Shown: positions 35,550-44,481 of the stretch, piece by piece | How positions within the stretch are numbered: position 1 is the stretch's first letter | Layout of the letters: every line of letters begins with the position of its first letter | Source: Bernardetiaceae bacterium | Lineage (GTDB): Bacteria; Bacteroidota; Bacteroidia; Cytophagales; Thermoflexibacteraceae | NCBI GenBank assembly: GCA_025056255.1 | Contig: JANWVT010000002.1 | Coordinates: 124,001 to 188,000, forward strand | Length of the DNA stretch: 64,000 nucleotides | Reading direction: 5' to 3' | Position numbers and translations under genes: made by a program | Notes under the pieces: generated by a model | Seen by the model: the letters and a program-made list of their open reading frames with translations, nothing else | Databases searched by the model: none | What the model was told of the DNA's origin: nothing

Positions 35550-37256
35550 ATGGAAAAGCGGTGGGTAGTAAAACCCGTTCCAGATTCGGAACAAGTAGCG
35601 TCGCTGGCATCAGCTATCAATGTAAGCGCGCCATTAGCGACTTTGTTGTTGCAGCGTGGCGTTGCTACTTTTGAGCAAGCGCGTGCGTTTTTCCGCCCTT
35701 CTCTAGACCAGCTGCACAATCCTTTCTTGATGAAAGATATGGACAAAGCAGTATGGCGACTGGAAGAAGCCATTCGCAACGAAGAGCGCATTCTAATTTA
35801 TGGCGACTATGATGTAGATGGCACAACCTCGGTAGCCATGTTCTATACTTTTTTGCGGCGCTACTACAGCAATGTATTGTTCTACACTCCTGACCGCTAC
35901 ACAGAAGGCTATGGAATCTCCATTACAGGTATTGATTGGGCAAAGCAACAAGGTGTTTCGTTAATTATTAGCTTAGATTGTGGCATTAAATCCAACCGCG
36001 CCATTAGTTATGCAGCCGATTTGGGAATAGATTTCATCGTTTGCGACCATCACTTACCCGGCGATAGCTTGCCACCCGCTTTTGCTGTATTAGACCCCAA
36101 GCGCACCGACTGCCCTTATCCTTACAAAGAACTTTCAGGCTGTGGCGTAGGATTTAAATTCCTGCATGCTTTTTCTATCAACAACAACCTGCCTACTGAA
36201 TGGCTGTTTAGCTTTCTCGACTTGTTGGCAGTTAGTATTGCCGCCGATATTGTGCCTATTACAGGGGAGAATCGCATTTTAGCACATTTTGGGCTCAGGC
36301 AACTCAACCAAAATCCACGTCCGGGTTTAAAAGCACTCATAGATATTTCCGACCTGCGCGGCGAAATTGAAGTGGCCAATATTGTGTTTGGCATCGGTCC
36401 ACGCATCAACGCGGTGGGACGTGTAGCTCATGCCAGCCACGCCATCCGGCTGCTTTCTGCCGACAATCTGCAAGAAGCTGTTGCACTGGCAGCCGTTGCC
36501 AACGCTAACAACGAAGAGCGGCGCGAGTTTGACTCCAATATTACTCGCGAAGCCATTGAAATGATAGAGCAACAGTTTCCTAACCGCAAAAGTACCGTGC
36601 TGTTTAAAGAAAACTGGCACAAAGGTGTGATAGGTATTGTAGCTGCTCGCTGTATTGAAAAATATTATCGCCCTACTATTATTCTAACGCAAAGCGATGA
36701 GAAAGCTACCGGCTCTGCTCGTTCTATTGTGGGGTTCGATATCTACGAAGCCATTGCTGAGTGCGCTGACCTGTTAGAACAATATGGTGGGCATAAATAT
36801 GCTGCCGGACTGACCATGCCTCTTGCCAACTTACAAGCCTTTCAAGAACGCTTTGAGCAAGTAGTAGCAGCTTCTTTGCGAGAGGAAGATTTGTTGCCTC
36901 AAATTGAAGTTGATTTGGAAATCAAGCTCGCACAAATCTCTTTTAAGTTTTTGAATATCATTCGCCAAATGGCTCCATTTGGTCCGCAAAATATGCAGCC
37001 TGTTTTTGTTGCCCGCCGCGTGCAGGTATTGCCCGAGAGTGTGCGCATATTGAAAGATATTCACCTCAAATTTGCTGTTCGTCAGGAAGACTCTGTTATT
37101 TACGATGTCATTGGTTTCAACATGGCACCTGACTACGAGGCTATTGTGCGCAGTGGGCAAACCATTGATATTGCTTTCAATCTCCAAGAAAACGATTATA
37201 AAGGACGAAAATCGCTTCAGTTGCAACTGCGCGATGTGCGCTTGTCGGAGTTATAA
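35550..37256 (+). CDS. recJ: Single-stranded-DNA-specific 5'-3' exonuclease
   Basis: This 568-residue protein of the DHH family acts in recombination and mismatch repair. Motifs are ILIYGDYDVDGTTSVAMFY (manganese-binding Asp), SLDCGIKSN, FIVCDHHLPGD (the DHH motif) and, in the DHHA1 half, GSARSIVGFD and GGHKYAAGLTM. A C-terminal OB-fold-like domain follows. The length matches RecJ, and ATG 35550 fits. It is divergent from aguB. Confidence 0.96.
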   Translation: MEKRWVVKPVPDSEQVASLASAINVSAPLATLLLQRGVATFEQARAFFRPSLDQLHNPFLMKDMDKAVWRLEEAIRNEERILIYGDYDVDGTTSVAMFYTFLRRYYSNVLFYTPDRYTEGYGISITGIDWAKQQGVSLIISLDCGIKSNRAISYAADLGIDFIVCDHHLPGDSLPPAFAVLDPKRTDCPYPYKELSGCGVGFKFLHAFSINNNLPTEWLFSFLDLLAVSIAADIVPITGENRILAHFGLRQLNQNPRPGLKALIDISDLRGEIEVANIVFGIGPRINAVGRVAHASHAIRLLSADNLQEAVALAAVANANNEERREFDSNITREAIEMIEQQFPNRKSTVLFKENWHKGVIGIVAARCIEKYYRPTIILTQSDEKATGSARSIVGFDIYEAIAECADLLEQYGGHKYAAGLTMPLANLQAFQERFEQVVAASLREEDLLPQIEVDLEIKLAQISFKFLNIIRQMAPFGPQNMQPVFVARRVQVLPESVRILKDIHLKFAVRQEDSVIYDVIGFNMAPDYEAIVRSGQTIDIAFNLQENDYKGRKSLQLQLRDVRLSEL

Positions 37257-37454
37257 ATTGAGAAGCACTTCTGCATACAGCCCCTTCCATATTTTTTGGA
37301 GATATGCAAATTGCATTTTTCGATTACAAGGCGCTGACTGCCAAATATTTACTTATACAATGCGCGTTTGGATACCTAAGTGCAAGGCAAGTCTACTGGC
37401 AGTTAGCAAGCAAGGCATAACCGACCACTTTACCCGTGGAAATGAAGTTGGCAA

Positions 37455-38000
37455 TTACTCCAAAATTATCGGCGGCAGCGTGAAAGAAAACTGGCGAGGT
37501 GGTAGCACCGATACTTGTACGCGAAAAGTAACAGTATCACGATTGAGCAAAGACTGATTTAGTCTCAAATTCAACTGCTTAGTAACACGCACAGGCGGAC
37601 GGCGCACAAAGCTATCTAATGTGAGTTGAAAACCTTCGTTGTCAATACTGGCTAAAAAAATCTTGCTTAAATTTTCACCCGGTTGCAACTTGCCAATGGG
37701 TTTATCGGCAACTACCGACACTTGCTGAATAACATTGTTAAGCAATTGCTGCCGACTGACAGGGAGGCTGCCCGAACTAATAGCAAGCATGGGGGCTGTG
37801 GTAAAAAGCAGTTGCATACCATAGTCGTTGGCGCGGACAACAGAGCCTGAGGCGATGAGGGTATCTGCTGTGCGCCAATTGATATGGCGAGCGCGGAAAT
37901 TACTCCATGCCTCTACATCATAAGTTGCGCCGCAAGCTATACAAACCGCAGCGCACACCATAAGCCATACAACATTGTTGAGGTACAGCAGCCGAACCAT
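37455..38000 (-). CDS. Predicted exported protein of unknown function
   Basis: From ATG 38000 (MVRLLYLNNVVWLMVCAAVC) this is 181 residues. A hydrophobic signal leads to CIACGAT, a weak lipobox. The mature domain is beta-rich (e.g. LNLRLNQSLLNRDTVTFRVQ) without recognised motifs. Its start overlaps the stop of the upstream 77-residue gene as TGATG, so the two are translationally coupled. An in-frame extension upstream to 38024 is less likely. Confidence 0.7.
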   Translation of the reverse strand: MVRLLYLNNVVWLMVCAAVCIACGATYDVEAWSNFRARHINWRTADTLIASGSVVRANDYGMQLLFTTAPMLAISSGSLPVSRQQLLNNVIQQVSVVADKPIGKLQPGENLSKIFLASIDNEGFQLTLDSFVRRPPVRVTKQLNLRLNQSLLNRDTVTFRVQVSVLPPRQFSFTLPPIILE

Positions 38001-38233
38001 CAAGATTGCTTTTTGGTTGCACAAGACTTTTCAGCACTACCTTGACAGCAAGAAGACTTCTTTTTGTGTTTTTTACTCTTCTTTTGTTCAGTTTTGGTTT
38101 CTTTCTTGTCGTCGTCGTCGTTGTGTTTGGTGACTACGGCAGTGAGGCTATTGCTCAGCTCTATAATAGCAGCTTCTAAATTACCAGCTAGCAAAATAAC
38201 ACTTGCAAAAAGCAACAAAAAAGTCTTTTTCAT
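38000..38233 (-). CDS. Small secreted lysine- and cysteine-rich protein
   Basis: This 77-residue protein begins with a signal peptide (MKKTFLLLFASVILLAGNLE) and then has a strikingly biased mature part: an acidic cluster (HNDDDDKKE), a run dominated by lysine (about residues 47-59) and a C-terminal segment with three cysteines (SSCCQGSAEKSC). The composition suggests metal binding or electrostatic contact with the surface, but no family was recognised. It is coupled to the following exported protein by a TGATG overlap. Confidence 0.65.
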   Translation of the reverse strand: MKKTFLLLFASVILLAGNLEAAIIELSNSLTAVVTKHNDDDDKKETKTEQKKSKKHKKKSSCCQGSAEKSCATKKQS

Positions 38234-38311
38234 ATGCGAAAATGTTTAAGGTGTTGTAAAAGTAGTGGAAATCGTCGTATTATTACAACCCGATAAACAA
38301 TTTTAACAAGC

Positions 38312-38347
38312 CACAGAAAAGAAGTCACGTAAAGTTAACTTTCTGTG
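38312..38347. promoter_or_regulatory. Nested inverted repeats before the NSS transporter (possible operator)
   Basis: CACAGAAA at 38312-38319 pairs with TTTCTGTG at 38340-38347, and inside lies the perfect 12-base palindrome AAAGTTAACTTT at 38331-38342. They sit between divergent gene starts at 38233 and 38395, where a dimeric regulator could bind. Confidence 0.35.
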
Positions 38348-38394
38348 AGCCAAATGAAGAAACAACAGTAATCAATCCAACTACAACCGTTCTG

Positions 38395-39999
38395 ATGAGT
38401 ACGAATAAAGAATCATGGGGTTCTCGCGTGGGACTCGTGCTGGCAATGGCAGGTAACGCAGTCGGATTAGGCAATTTTTTGCGCTTTCCTGTACAAGCCA
38501 TCCAAAATGGTGGCGGCGCATTTATTATCCCTTATTTAGTTTGCTTTTTGCTTATGGGAATTCCTTTGCTACTGGTGGAATGGAGTATGGGGCGCTATGG
38601 TGGCAAGTTTGGTCATCACAGCACTCCTTTCATTGTAGATGCAATGGACAAAAGACCTTTCTGGAAATATATTGGTGTATTCGGCATTTTCACCAATCTC
38701 GCCGTAGCTGCCTATTACTGCTATCTCGAGTCTTGGACGTTAGCCTATATCTGGCACTCCCTTACTGGTACATTTCACGGGATGGGAAGTTCGGAAGTAG
38801 CCAGTTTCTTTGGACAGTATGTAGACGTATCTTCCAGTACCACTGGTATTCCTTACGAAGCTGTTATTTTTTGGCTGTTGTGCTTGGCGCTGAATACCTA
38901 CTTTCTTTCGCGCGGATTACAAGGTGGTGTAGAAAAAGTGGCTAAGGTGGCAATGCCTTTACTGATTTTGTTCGGCATCTTTTTGGTCATTCAAGCCATT
39001 AGCATCAAAGCAGGACAAAACGGCGCTATCAACAACGGAACAGCAGGGTTGAATTTTCTCTGGACTCCCGACTTTTCCAGTATTTGGAGCCCTAAGGTAT
39101 GGCTGGCAGCTGCCGGGCAAATTTTCTTTACTTTATCGGTAGGAATGGGCTCTATCCAATGCTACGCCTCTTACTTGAAAGCCAAAGATGACATCGCACT
39201 TAACGCCATGAGTGCCGGATGGATGAATGAATTTGTGGAAGTAGTATTGGGCAGTTCTATCCTCATTCCTATTGCAGTAGGTTATTTAGGAATTGATACA
39301 GTAGTAGAGATGACTAAAAACGGCGGACTGGGTTTAGGCTTTCGTACCCTGCCTTATCTGTTTGAGCAATGGGGACCTACTCTGGCTGCCCTGAGCGGTA
39401 TGTTCTGGTTCGGCTTGCTTTTCTTTGCTGGCATTACTTCTTCCTTAGCTATGGGAACACCTTTCGTTGGCTTTTTGCAAGATGAATTCAACTGGAATCG
39501 CGAACGAGCCGCATGGCTATTTGGGTTAGTTATTTTGCTGATGGGAGCACCTACTGTCTTTTTCTTTGAATACGGTGTTTTCGATGAATATGATTTTTGG
39601 GCAGGTACTTTCTCTTTGGTGGTATTTGCCTTTGCCGAAATAGTGCTTTTTGCATGGGTATTTGGTATGGAAAAAGGTTGGGCAGAAATCAACTCAGGTG
39701 CAGACATCAAGATTCCATATGTATATAAGTATATCATTAAGTACATTACGCCGCTTTTACTGGGTGCCGTATTTTTCAGTAGCTTGCCCAACGTATGGAA
39801 CCAAATCACCAACAAAACAATATATGAACAAATAGCAGTAGCAAAAGCTGCAAACGATGTGCAAAAACTTTCTTTTTTAGAAGATTCCATTTTATTTGTG
39901 AATGGTTCGCGCATTTTGTTGCTATTAACCTATTTGGGTGTTGCCTTATTGGTAGCCATTGCATATCGCAAACGCATGCAAAAAAATACTTTGCTGTAA
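38395..39999 (+). CDS. Sodium-dependent NSS family amino-acid transporter
   Basis: This 534-residue carrier of the neurotransmitter:sodium symporter family has about 11-12 membrane segments. The sodium and substrate site of TM1 is visible in GLVLAMAGNAVGLGNFLRFP, followed by GGGAFIIPY; TM6 contains FFTLSVGMGSIQCYASY. Substrates in this family are amino acids such as methionine, alanine or aromatic ones. A 34-residue membrane peptide (40132-40236) follows, resembling the small subunit found with MetP-type members. Confidence 0.94.
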   Translation: MSTNKESWGSRVGLVLAMAGNAVGLGNFLRFPVQAIQNGGGAFIIPYLVCFLLMGIPLLLVEWSMGRYGGKFGHHSTPFIVDAMDKRPFWKYIGVFGIFTNLAVAAYYCYLESWTLAYIWHSLTGTFHGMGSSEVASFFGQYVDVSSSTTGIPYEAVIFWLLCLALNTYFLSRGLQGGVEKVAKVAMPLLILFGIFLVIQAISIKAGQNGAINNGTAGLNFLWTPDFSSIWSPKVWLAAAGQIFFTLSVGMGSIQCYASYLKAKDDIALNAMSAGWMNEFVEVVLGSSILIPIAVGYLGIDTVVEMTKNGGLGLGFRTLPYLFEQWGPTLAALSGMFWFGLLFFAGITSSLAMGTPFVGFLQDEFNWNRERAAWLFGLVILLMGAPTVFFFEYGVFDEYDFWAGTFSLVVFAFAEIVLFAWVFGMEKGWAEINSGADIKIPYVYKYIIKYITPLLLGAVFFSSLPNVWNQITNKTIYEQIAVAKAANDVQKLSFLEDSILFVNGSRILLLLTYLGVALLVAIAYRKRMQKNTLL

Positions 40000-40131
40000 A
40001 CCAAATAGCATGATGCCATTCCATCAATCGCCAAATGGCAACACAATTGTTAGTATTACCAAAATCCAAAGCAAACAGCTTTCAGCGCATCTTTCACATT
40101 AATATTGGGGAAACCAATTTGCTCAATAACT

Positions 40132-40236
40132 ATGACTACAACCGCCTTGATACTCATGATAGTAGTGCAAGTATTAGTTACTTGCATAACAGGTTTCTTC
40201 TTTTGGCGCATACTCAAAACACCGCCTAAGTCTTAA
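40132..40236 (+). CDS. MetS-like small subunit of the NSS transporter
   Basis: This gene encodes 34 residues starting MTTTALILMIVVQVLVTCIT, with one membrane helix (about residues 4-26) and a basic C-terminal tail (RILKTPPKS). The position, 132 bases after an NSS transporter and 2 bases before hpt, and the single-helix architecture match the MetS-type small subunits that accompany MetP-like NSS carriers. MetPS needs both parts in Corynebacterium. The peptide is too short for similarity alone to be conclusive, but nothing else in this gap is coding. Confidence 0.65.
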   Translation: MTTTALILMIVVQVLVTCITGFFFWRILKTPPKS

Positions 40237-40238
40237 AT

Positions 40239-40823
40239 ATGGTTGTATCGGTACTAATAAAAGACAAAAAATTCAAGCGCTACATCTCGGCAGAGCGGCT
40301 CCAAAAGCGCATTGAGGAATTAGGCAGGCAAATCAGCGAAGATTATGCCGGCAAAAATCCCTTGTTTATTGTTGTGTTGAACGGTGCCTTTATGTTCGCT
40401 GCCGACTTGATGCGCGAAATTGACATTCCCTCAGAGGTATCTTTCATTAAGTTTACTTCTTACCAGAACATGCACAGCACAGGAGTAGTAGATCAAATTA
40501 TTGGTGTAGAAGAAGATTTGCGCAACCGGCACATTGTAATAGTGGAAGACATTATTGATACAGGCATTACGATTACTGAAGTGCTTGCCGAAATCAAAAG
40601 CTATCAGCCGGCTTCTGTTGAAGTGGCTGCATTGCTCATTAAGCCACAAGCGCTGCTGCGCCCTGTTGCTGTTAAGTATGTAGGATTTGAAATTGAACCC
40701 AAGTTTGTAGTGGGGTATGGGTTAGACTATGACGGCTACGGGCGAAACTTATGTGAAATTCTGATTTTGGATGAACCACAAAAACCCGCTGAAACGAAAA
40801 TATGGACCGCAGACCAACCTTAG
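40239..40823 (+). CDS. hpt: Hypoxanthine phosphoribosyltransferase
   Basis: This purine salvage enzyme of 194 residues makes IMP or GMP from the base and PRPP. It has the PRPP loop IVIVEDIIDTGITITEVL, the flexible-loop serine-tyrosine pair in KFTSYQNMHS, and the base-binding segment GFEIEPKFVVGYGLDYD. It starts two bases after the MetS-like gene and may be co-transcribed with the transporter. Confidence 0.95.
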   Translation: MVVSVLIKDKKFKRYISAERLQKRIEELGRQISEDYAGKNPLFIVVLNGAFMFAADLMREIDIPSEVSFIKFTSYQNMHSTGVVDQIIGVEEDLRNRHIVIVEDIIDTGITITEVLAEIKSYQPASVEVAALLIKPQALLRPVAVKYVGFEIEPKFVVGYGLDYDGYGRNLCEILILDEPQKPAETKIWTADQP

Positions 40824-40997
40824 GCCGCCTGCTTCCCCCTCTTCATCATTGGAGATAAAAAGGAACCAACAATTGCTCTAAATACAATTTTTTTGCATAG
40901 CTTCATGCCTCCTTAAGGCGCTTGCAGTGGGTAAGCAAAAGCCATATTGAAGCTCAGGGCAACTTTGTAGTCCCTTACACAATCCAAGGCAGGAACC

Positions 40998-41651
40998 ATG
41001 GAATTGCGCGAACTGAAAAAATTAGTGGCACAGGGCGAGGGGTTAACAGTGGAGTTTAAAAGAAAAGCTGCTCATCCTGACAAAATTATGCGCGAAGTGG
41101 TAGCTTTTGCTAATACAGTAGGCGGTTTCTTGCTGATTGGCGTGGACGATGACGGTTCTCTGCCCGGCTTGAAGTATCCCGACGAAGATGCTTTTGTGCT
41201 GAAAAATGCTATTGCCAAGTATTGTCAGCCGGCTGTTGAATACGAATTGAAACTAGTGCCAGTAGCACCTAACCGAAAAGTACTGGTATTTCACATCAAA
41301 CCCGGCGTCAAAAAACCAGTCTTTGTTATCTACAATTTTCGGAAGCGACGCGGGCGTGCCTATGTGCGAGTAGCAGACCGAAGTGTACAGGCAAGCCGAG
41401 AAATGCGACAAATCTTAAAATGGGCAGACTCTCCTCAACAAGTCGGCTTTACTTACGGCGAGCGGGAGAGAATTTTGCTTAAATATTTAGCACAATACGA
41501 AAAAATCAATGTAGCTACTTTTGCACAACTAGCCGATACAAGCTACCAAGAGGCATCTCAACTGTTGGTTAGGCTGACCCTAGCACACGTACTCCAAATT
41601 ATTCCAGACGAGGCAGGCGACTATTTCATCCGAAAGCCAGAAGCATGGTAA
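40998..41651 (+). CDS. Schlafen/AlbA_2-type ATP-binding or nucleic-acid-binding protein
   Basis: This 217-residue protein's first ~140 residues form the AlbA_2 (divergent AAA-4, Schlafen-type) domain: GEGLTVEFKRKA, then VVAFANTVGGFLLIGVDDDG and the later RRGRAYVRVADRSVQASREM. The C-terminal ~60 residues look like a winged helix (TFAQLADTSYQEASQLLVRL). Such proteins are proposed RNA/DNA-binding regulators; some family relatives act in stress or phage response, but no such role can be read here. It stands alone, 174 bases after hpt. Confidence 0.82.
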   Translation: MELRELKKLVAQGEGLTVEFKRKAAHPDKIMREVVAFANTVGGFLLIGVDDDGSLPGLKYPDEDAFVLKNAIAKYCQPAVEYELKLVPVAPNRKVLVFHIKPGVKKPVFVIYNFRKRRGRAYVRVADRSVQASREMRQILKWADSPQQVGFTYGERERILLKYLAQYEKINVATFAQLADTSYQEASQLLVRLTLAHVLQIIPDEAGDYFIRKPEAW

Positions 41652-41764
41652 ACCTACTACTTGCACTGCAAAAAAAGTATTGTGCCGTCGCCAGCTGTAA
41701 AAAATAATTGCACTTTGCCAAAGAAAAGAGTTTATTTTGCTTACTTCACTTGTGCCTATTATTC

Positions 41765-43678
41765 ATGTGCGGAATTTGTGGCATTTATGCTTTCAACGAA
41801 ATTGGGCGGTTCAGCATGATTAACCTGTTGGCTGCCAACAATGCACTGGTACATCGTGGTCCCGATTCGGGGCTACTTTTTGACCACAACCGCTGCGGGC
41901 TGGGACACAGGCGGCTGGCGGTGATAGACCTTAGCAGCGATGCCAACCAACCCATGACCGACGAAACGGGGCGCTATACCATCGCTTTCAACGGCGAAAT
42001 TTACAACTTTCGCGAATTGCGGGCAGTCTTAGAAGGGCGCGGCGTTACATTCCGCACCCAATCCGATACGGAAGTGCTCTTGCAATGGCTCATTGCACAC
42101 GGCACCGAGGGACTGCAACGCCTGCACGGTTTTTTTGCCTTTGCACTCTACGATGCTGCGGAGGAAAGCCTGTTGCTTGCCCGCGACCGCATGGGCATTA
42201 AGCCGTTGGTTTGGTATGAGGATGAAGACAAGTTTTTGTTTGCTTCGGAAATCAACGGGTTGCTGGCTTTCCGCATTCCCCGACGGTTAGACCGCGCTTC
42301 CATTGCACAATATTTTCAACTGCACTACATCCCCGCGCCTTATACTGCGCTGCAAAATGTGTACAAGTTGCCGCCCGGGCACTACATGCGCCTGAAAGGA
42401 CGAAACCGCGAAACAAAGCAGTGGTACGCACTGCCCGAACGGCAAGGAACGTACACAGGTACTTACGAAGCTGCCTGCAAAGAACTTCTCCGCCTGATGG
42501 AACAGTCCGTTGCCGAGCGTATGGTAGCCGATGTGCCGCTGGGCACTTTCCTGAGCGGCGGCATTGATTCATCAGTAGTTACGGGCTTGGCAAAGCAACT
42601 CAAAAGCGACTTGCAGACTTTTTCCATTGGCTATACCGACGAGCCTTTTTTTGATGAAACCCGCTATGCCGAGATGGTTGCCAAGCATTTCGGTACACAA
42701 CACCATACGTTTAAACTGCGCAACGACGATTTATTTGCTGCCGTTGAAAATATTTTGCCGCTCATGGGCGAACCTTTCGCCGACTCATCGGCCATTCCCT
42801 ACTACATTTTGAGCCAAAAGACCCGCAAACAAGTAACGGTTGCCCTTTCGGGCGACGGGGCGGATGAACTGTTTGCAGGCTATCAGAAATACCGCGCCGA
42901 GTGGATGATTCGCAACCATGCTTGGCAGCCGCAACTGGCAAAACTCTTATCGCCGCTGCTGCAACACCTCCCCCAATCGCGGAACAGTGCTTGGGCGAAC
43001 CGCTTCCGCCGCGTGCAGCGCTTAGCCGAAGCCGCCCGCATGAACCCGCAGGAGCGTTATTGGTTCTTAACTACTTTCATGCCCGAAAAAACGGTTTTAG
43101 ATATGCTGCAAATGATTGACAGCGAAGAGGTTGCAGCGGAAATTGCCCGCCGAACAGCAGCTTTGCGGCAAACCGTTACGGGCAGCGACCTGAACGAAAT
43201 TCTGCTTGCCGATACGCGCTTGGTGCTGCCTAACGATATGCTGCACAAAGCCGACAGCATGAGCATGGCGCACGCATTAGAAGTCCGCGTGCCGTTTTTA
43301 GACCATCGGGTAGTGGAGTTTGCTTGCAGCCTGCCTGCCGAATACAAAATCAACGGACAGCTCAACAAACGAATTGTACAGGATGCTTTCCGCAAGTTTC
43401 TGCCTGCCGCGCTCTACAACCGCCCCAAGAAAGGCTTTGAAGTGCCGCTGCTGATGGCTTTCCGCACCGAGTGGCGCAATCTGTTAGAAAACAAGTTGTT
43501 GTCAGACGAATTCATCCGCGAACAAGGCATTTTCAAACCCGAATACATCCGCAACCTGAAAAAATCGCTGTTTGAGAGCAATTCCGTTGAGCAAAACCAC
43601 GTATGGGCAATCATGGTGTTTCAGCACTGGTGGCAGCGGCTGGGGATAAATTTGGCGGTAGAAGAGGAAGAACAATAA
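41765..43678 (+). CDS. asnB: Asparagine synthase (glutamine-hydrolysing)
   Basis: This is a 637-residue two-domain enzyme. The start is fixed at ATG 41765, since Cys2 (MCGICGIYAF) is the glutaminase nucleophile; the frame continues 19 codons upstream without meaning. The class II amidotransferase domain (1 to about 210) has VHRGPDSG and AFNGEIYNF. The synthetase domain has the PP-loop FLSGGIDSSVV and SGDGADELFAGYQKY. Length exceeds E. coli AsnB (554) and fits the longer Bacteroidota/Bacillus-type forms. Base composition is visibly richer in G+C than neighbours (32 of 60 at 42121-42180, against 23 of 60 at 40501-40560). Confidence 0.95.
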   Translation: MCGICGIYAFNEIGRFSMINLLAANNALVHRGPDSGLLFDHNRCGLGHRRLAVIDLSSDANQPMTDETGRYTIAFNGEIYNFRELRAVLEGRGVTFRTQSDTEVLLQWLIAHGTEGLQRLHGFFAFALYDAAEESLLLARDRMGIKPLVWYEDEDKFLFASEINGLLAFRIPRRLDRASIAQYFQLHYIPAPYTALQNVYKLPPGHYMRLKGRNRETKQWYALPERQGTYTGTYEAACKELLRLMEQSVAERMVADVPLGTFLSGGIDSSVVTGLAKQLKSDLQTFSIGYTDEPFFDETRYAEMVAKHFGTQHHTFKLRNDDLFAAVENILPLMGEPFADSSAIPYYILSQKTRKQVTVALSGDGADELFAGYQKYRAEWMIRNHAWQPQLAKLLSPLLQHLPQSRNSAWANRFRRVQRLAEAARMNPQERYWFLTTFMPEKTVLDMLQMIDSEEVAAEIARRTAALRQTVTGSDLNEILLADTRLVLPNDMLHKADSMSMAHALEVRVPFLDHRVVEFACSLPAEYKINGQLNKRIVQDAFRKFLPAALYNRPKKGFEVPLLMAFRTEWRNLLENKLLSDEFIREQGIFKPEYIRNLKKSLFESNSVEQNHVWAIMVFQHWWQRLGINLAVEEEEQ

Positions 43679-43777
43679 ACAAATTTAAATGTACTACATC
43701 GGCACGGATAAACGCTGATTTTTTAATTGGTTCCATATCAATCTGCGTCATCCGCCCGAAATCCGTTTTCTTATAGC

Positions 43778-43811
43778 AAAACCCGACAGGTCTTGAAGAC
43801 CTATCGGGTTT
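43778..43811. repeat. Palindrome family member 2, possible bidirectional terminator
   Basis: AAACCCGACAGGTCTT pairs with the following GAAGACCTATCGGGTTT, with one mismatch. It lies between the convergent ends of asnB (43678) and the DUF4332 gene (43892). A second weaker inverted repeat (GAATGATT at 43826-43833 with AATCATTC at 43854-43861) lies next to it. Confidence 0.75.
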
Positions 43812-43891
43812 AAATAATTGGTATTGAATGATTTGTGCCAAAAAGCAGTTGCCAATCATTCGTGCCATTCTACCATCCTCTTTCGGCAGGT

Positions 43892-44299
43892 TTAGTGCGT
43901 AATGACGGGAGGTAACTCTGCTGCTTGTTTAACAAAACTTTCCGCCATTGACAAGGCGGGCACTTGGCGAACTAATTTTTTCTTTTCGTTCACTTCAAGC
44001 ATTTTAGCGTGCAGGTTTTCAGGTTTGCGATGCTTCAACTCTTTCATGCTGTCCATACCGGCGGCGTGTAGCAGTTCGGCGTATTGCGAACTTACCCCTT
44101 TGATGCGGAATAAGTCTGCCATATTTGTCCAAGTCAGGATTTTTCCCTCATCAATACCGGTGTCGGCAGCTACTTTTTCTCTGCCTTTTTTAGTGGCGCA
44201 GGCTTCCAGCAGTTGCTCTACGGTTTTGATACCTGCATTGCCGAGTTTTTCTGCAAATACAGGTCCTATGCCTTCAATTTCATCAATTTTGTAAGCCAT
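43892..44299 (-). CDS. DUF4332 helix-hairpin-helix protein
   Basis: This 135-residue protein starts at ATG 44299 (MAYKIDEIEGIGPVFAEKLG). Two helix-hairpin-helix-like repeats are visible: IEGIGPVFAEKLGNAGIKTV near residues 8-27 and FRIKGVSSQYAELLHAAGM near 60-80, the pattern of DUF4332. The fold suggests DNA binding, without a known process. The ~50-residue upstream extension is not coding-like. It is convergent with asnB, within the G+C-richer block. Confidence 0.85.
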   Translation of the reverse strand: MAYKIDEIEGIGPVFAEKLGNAGIKTVEQLLEACATKKGREKVAADTGIDEGKILTWTNMADLFRIKGVSSQYAELLHAAGMDSMKELKHRKPENLHAKMLEVNEKKKLVRQVPALSMAESFVKQAAELPPVITH

Positions 44300-44481
44300 T
44301 GGTGTGAATAAATGCAATTTCAAGATAATAGCTTTCCGATATACAAAGCAAATTCCACGGGTTGATTCAAACCCGCCCTGTATGCCATCCGAATATTTTT
44401 TTATACTTTGCGACACCGCTGAGCAATCAACCTGTAAGCAACGCACCAGCTGACTTTTATCTTCTTTATTCTTTTGTGAAA

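Noticed and set aside
38234-38311. tRNA or small RNA in the gap before the NSS transporter
   Set aside because: No cloverleaf-compatible arms or CCA end; only the palindromes described were found.
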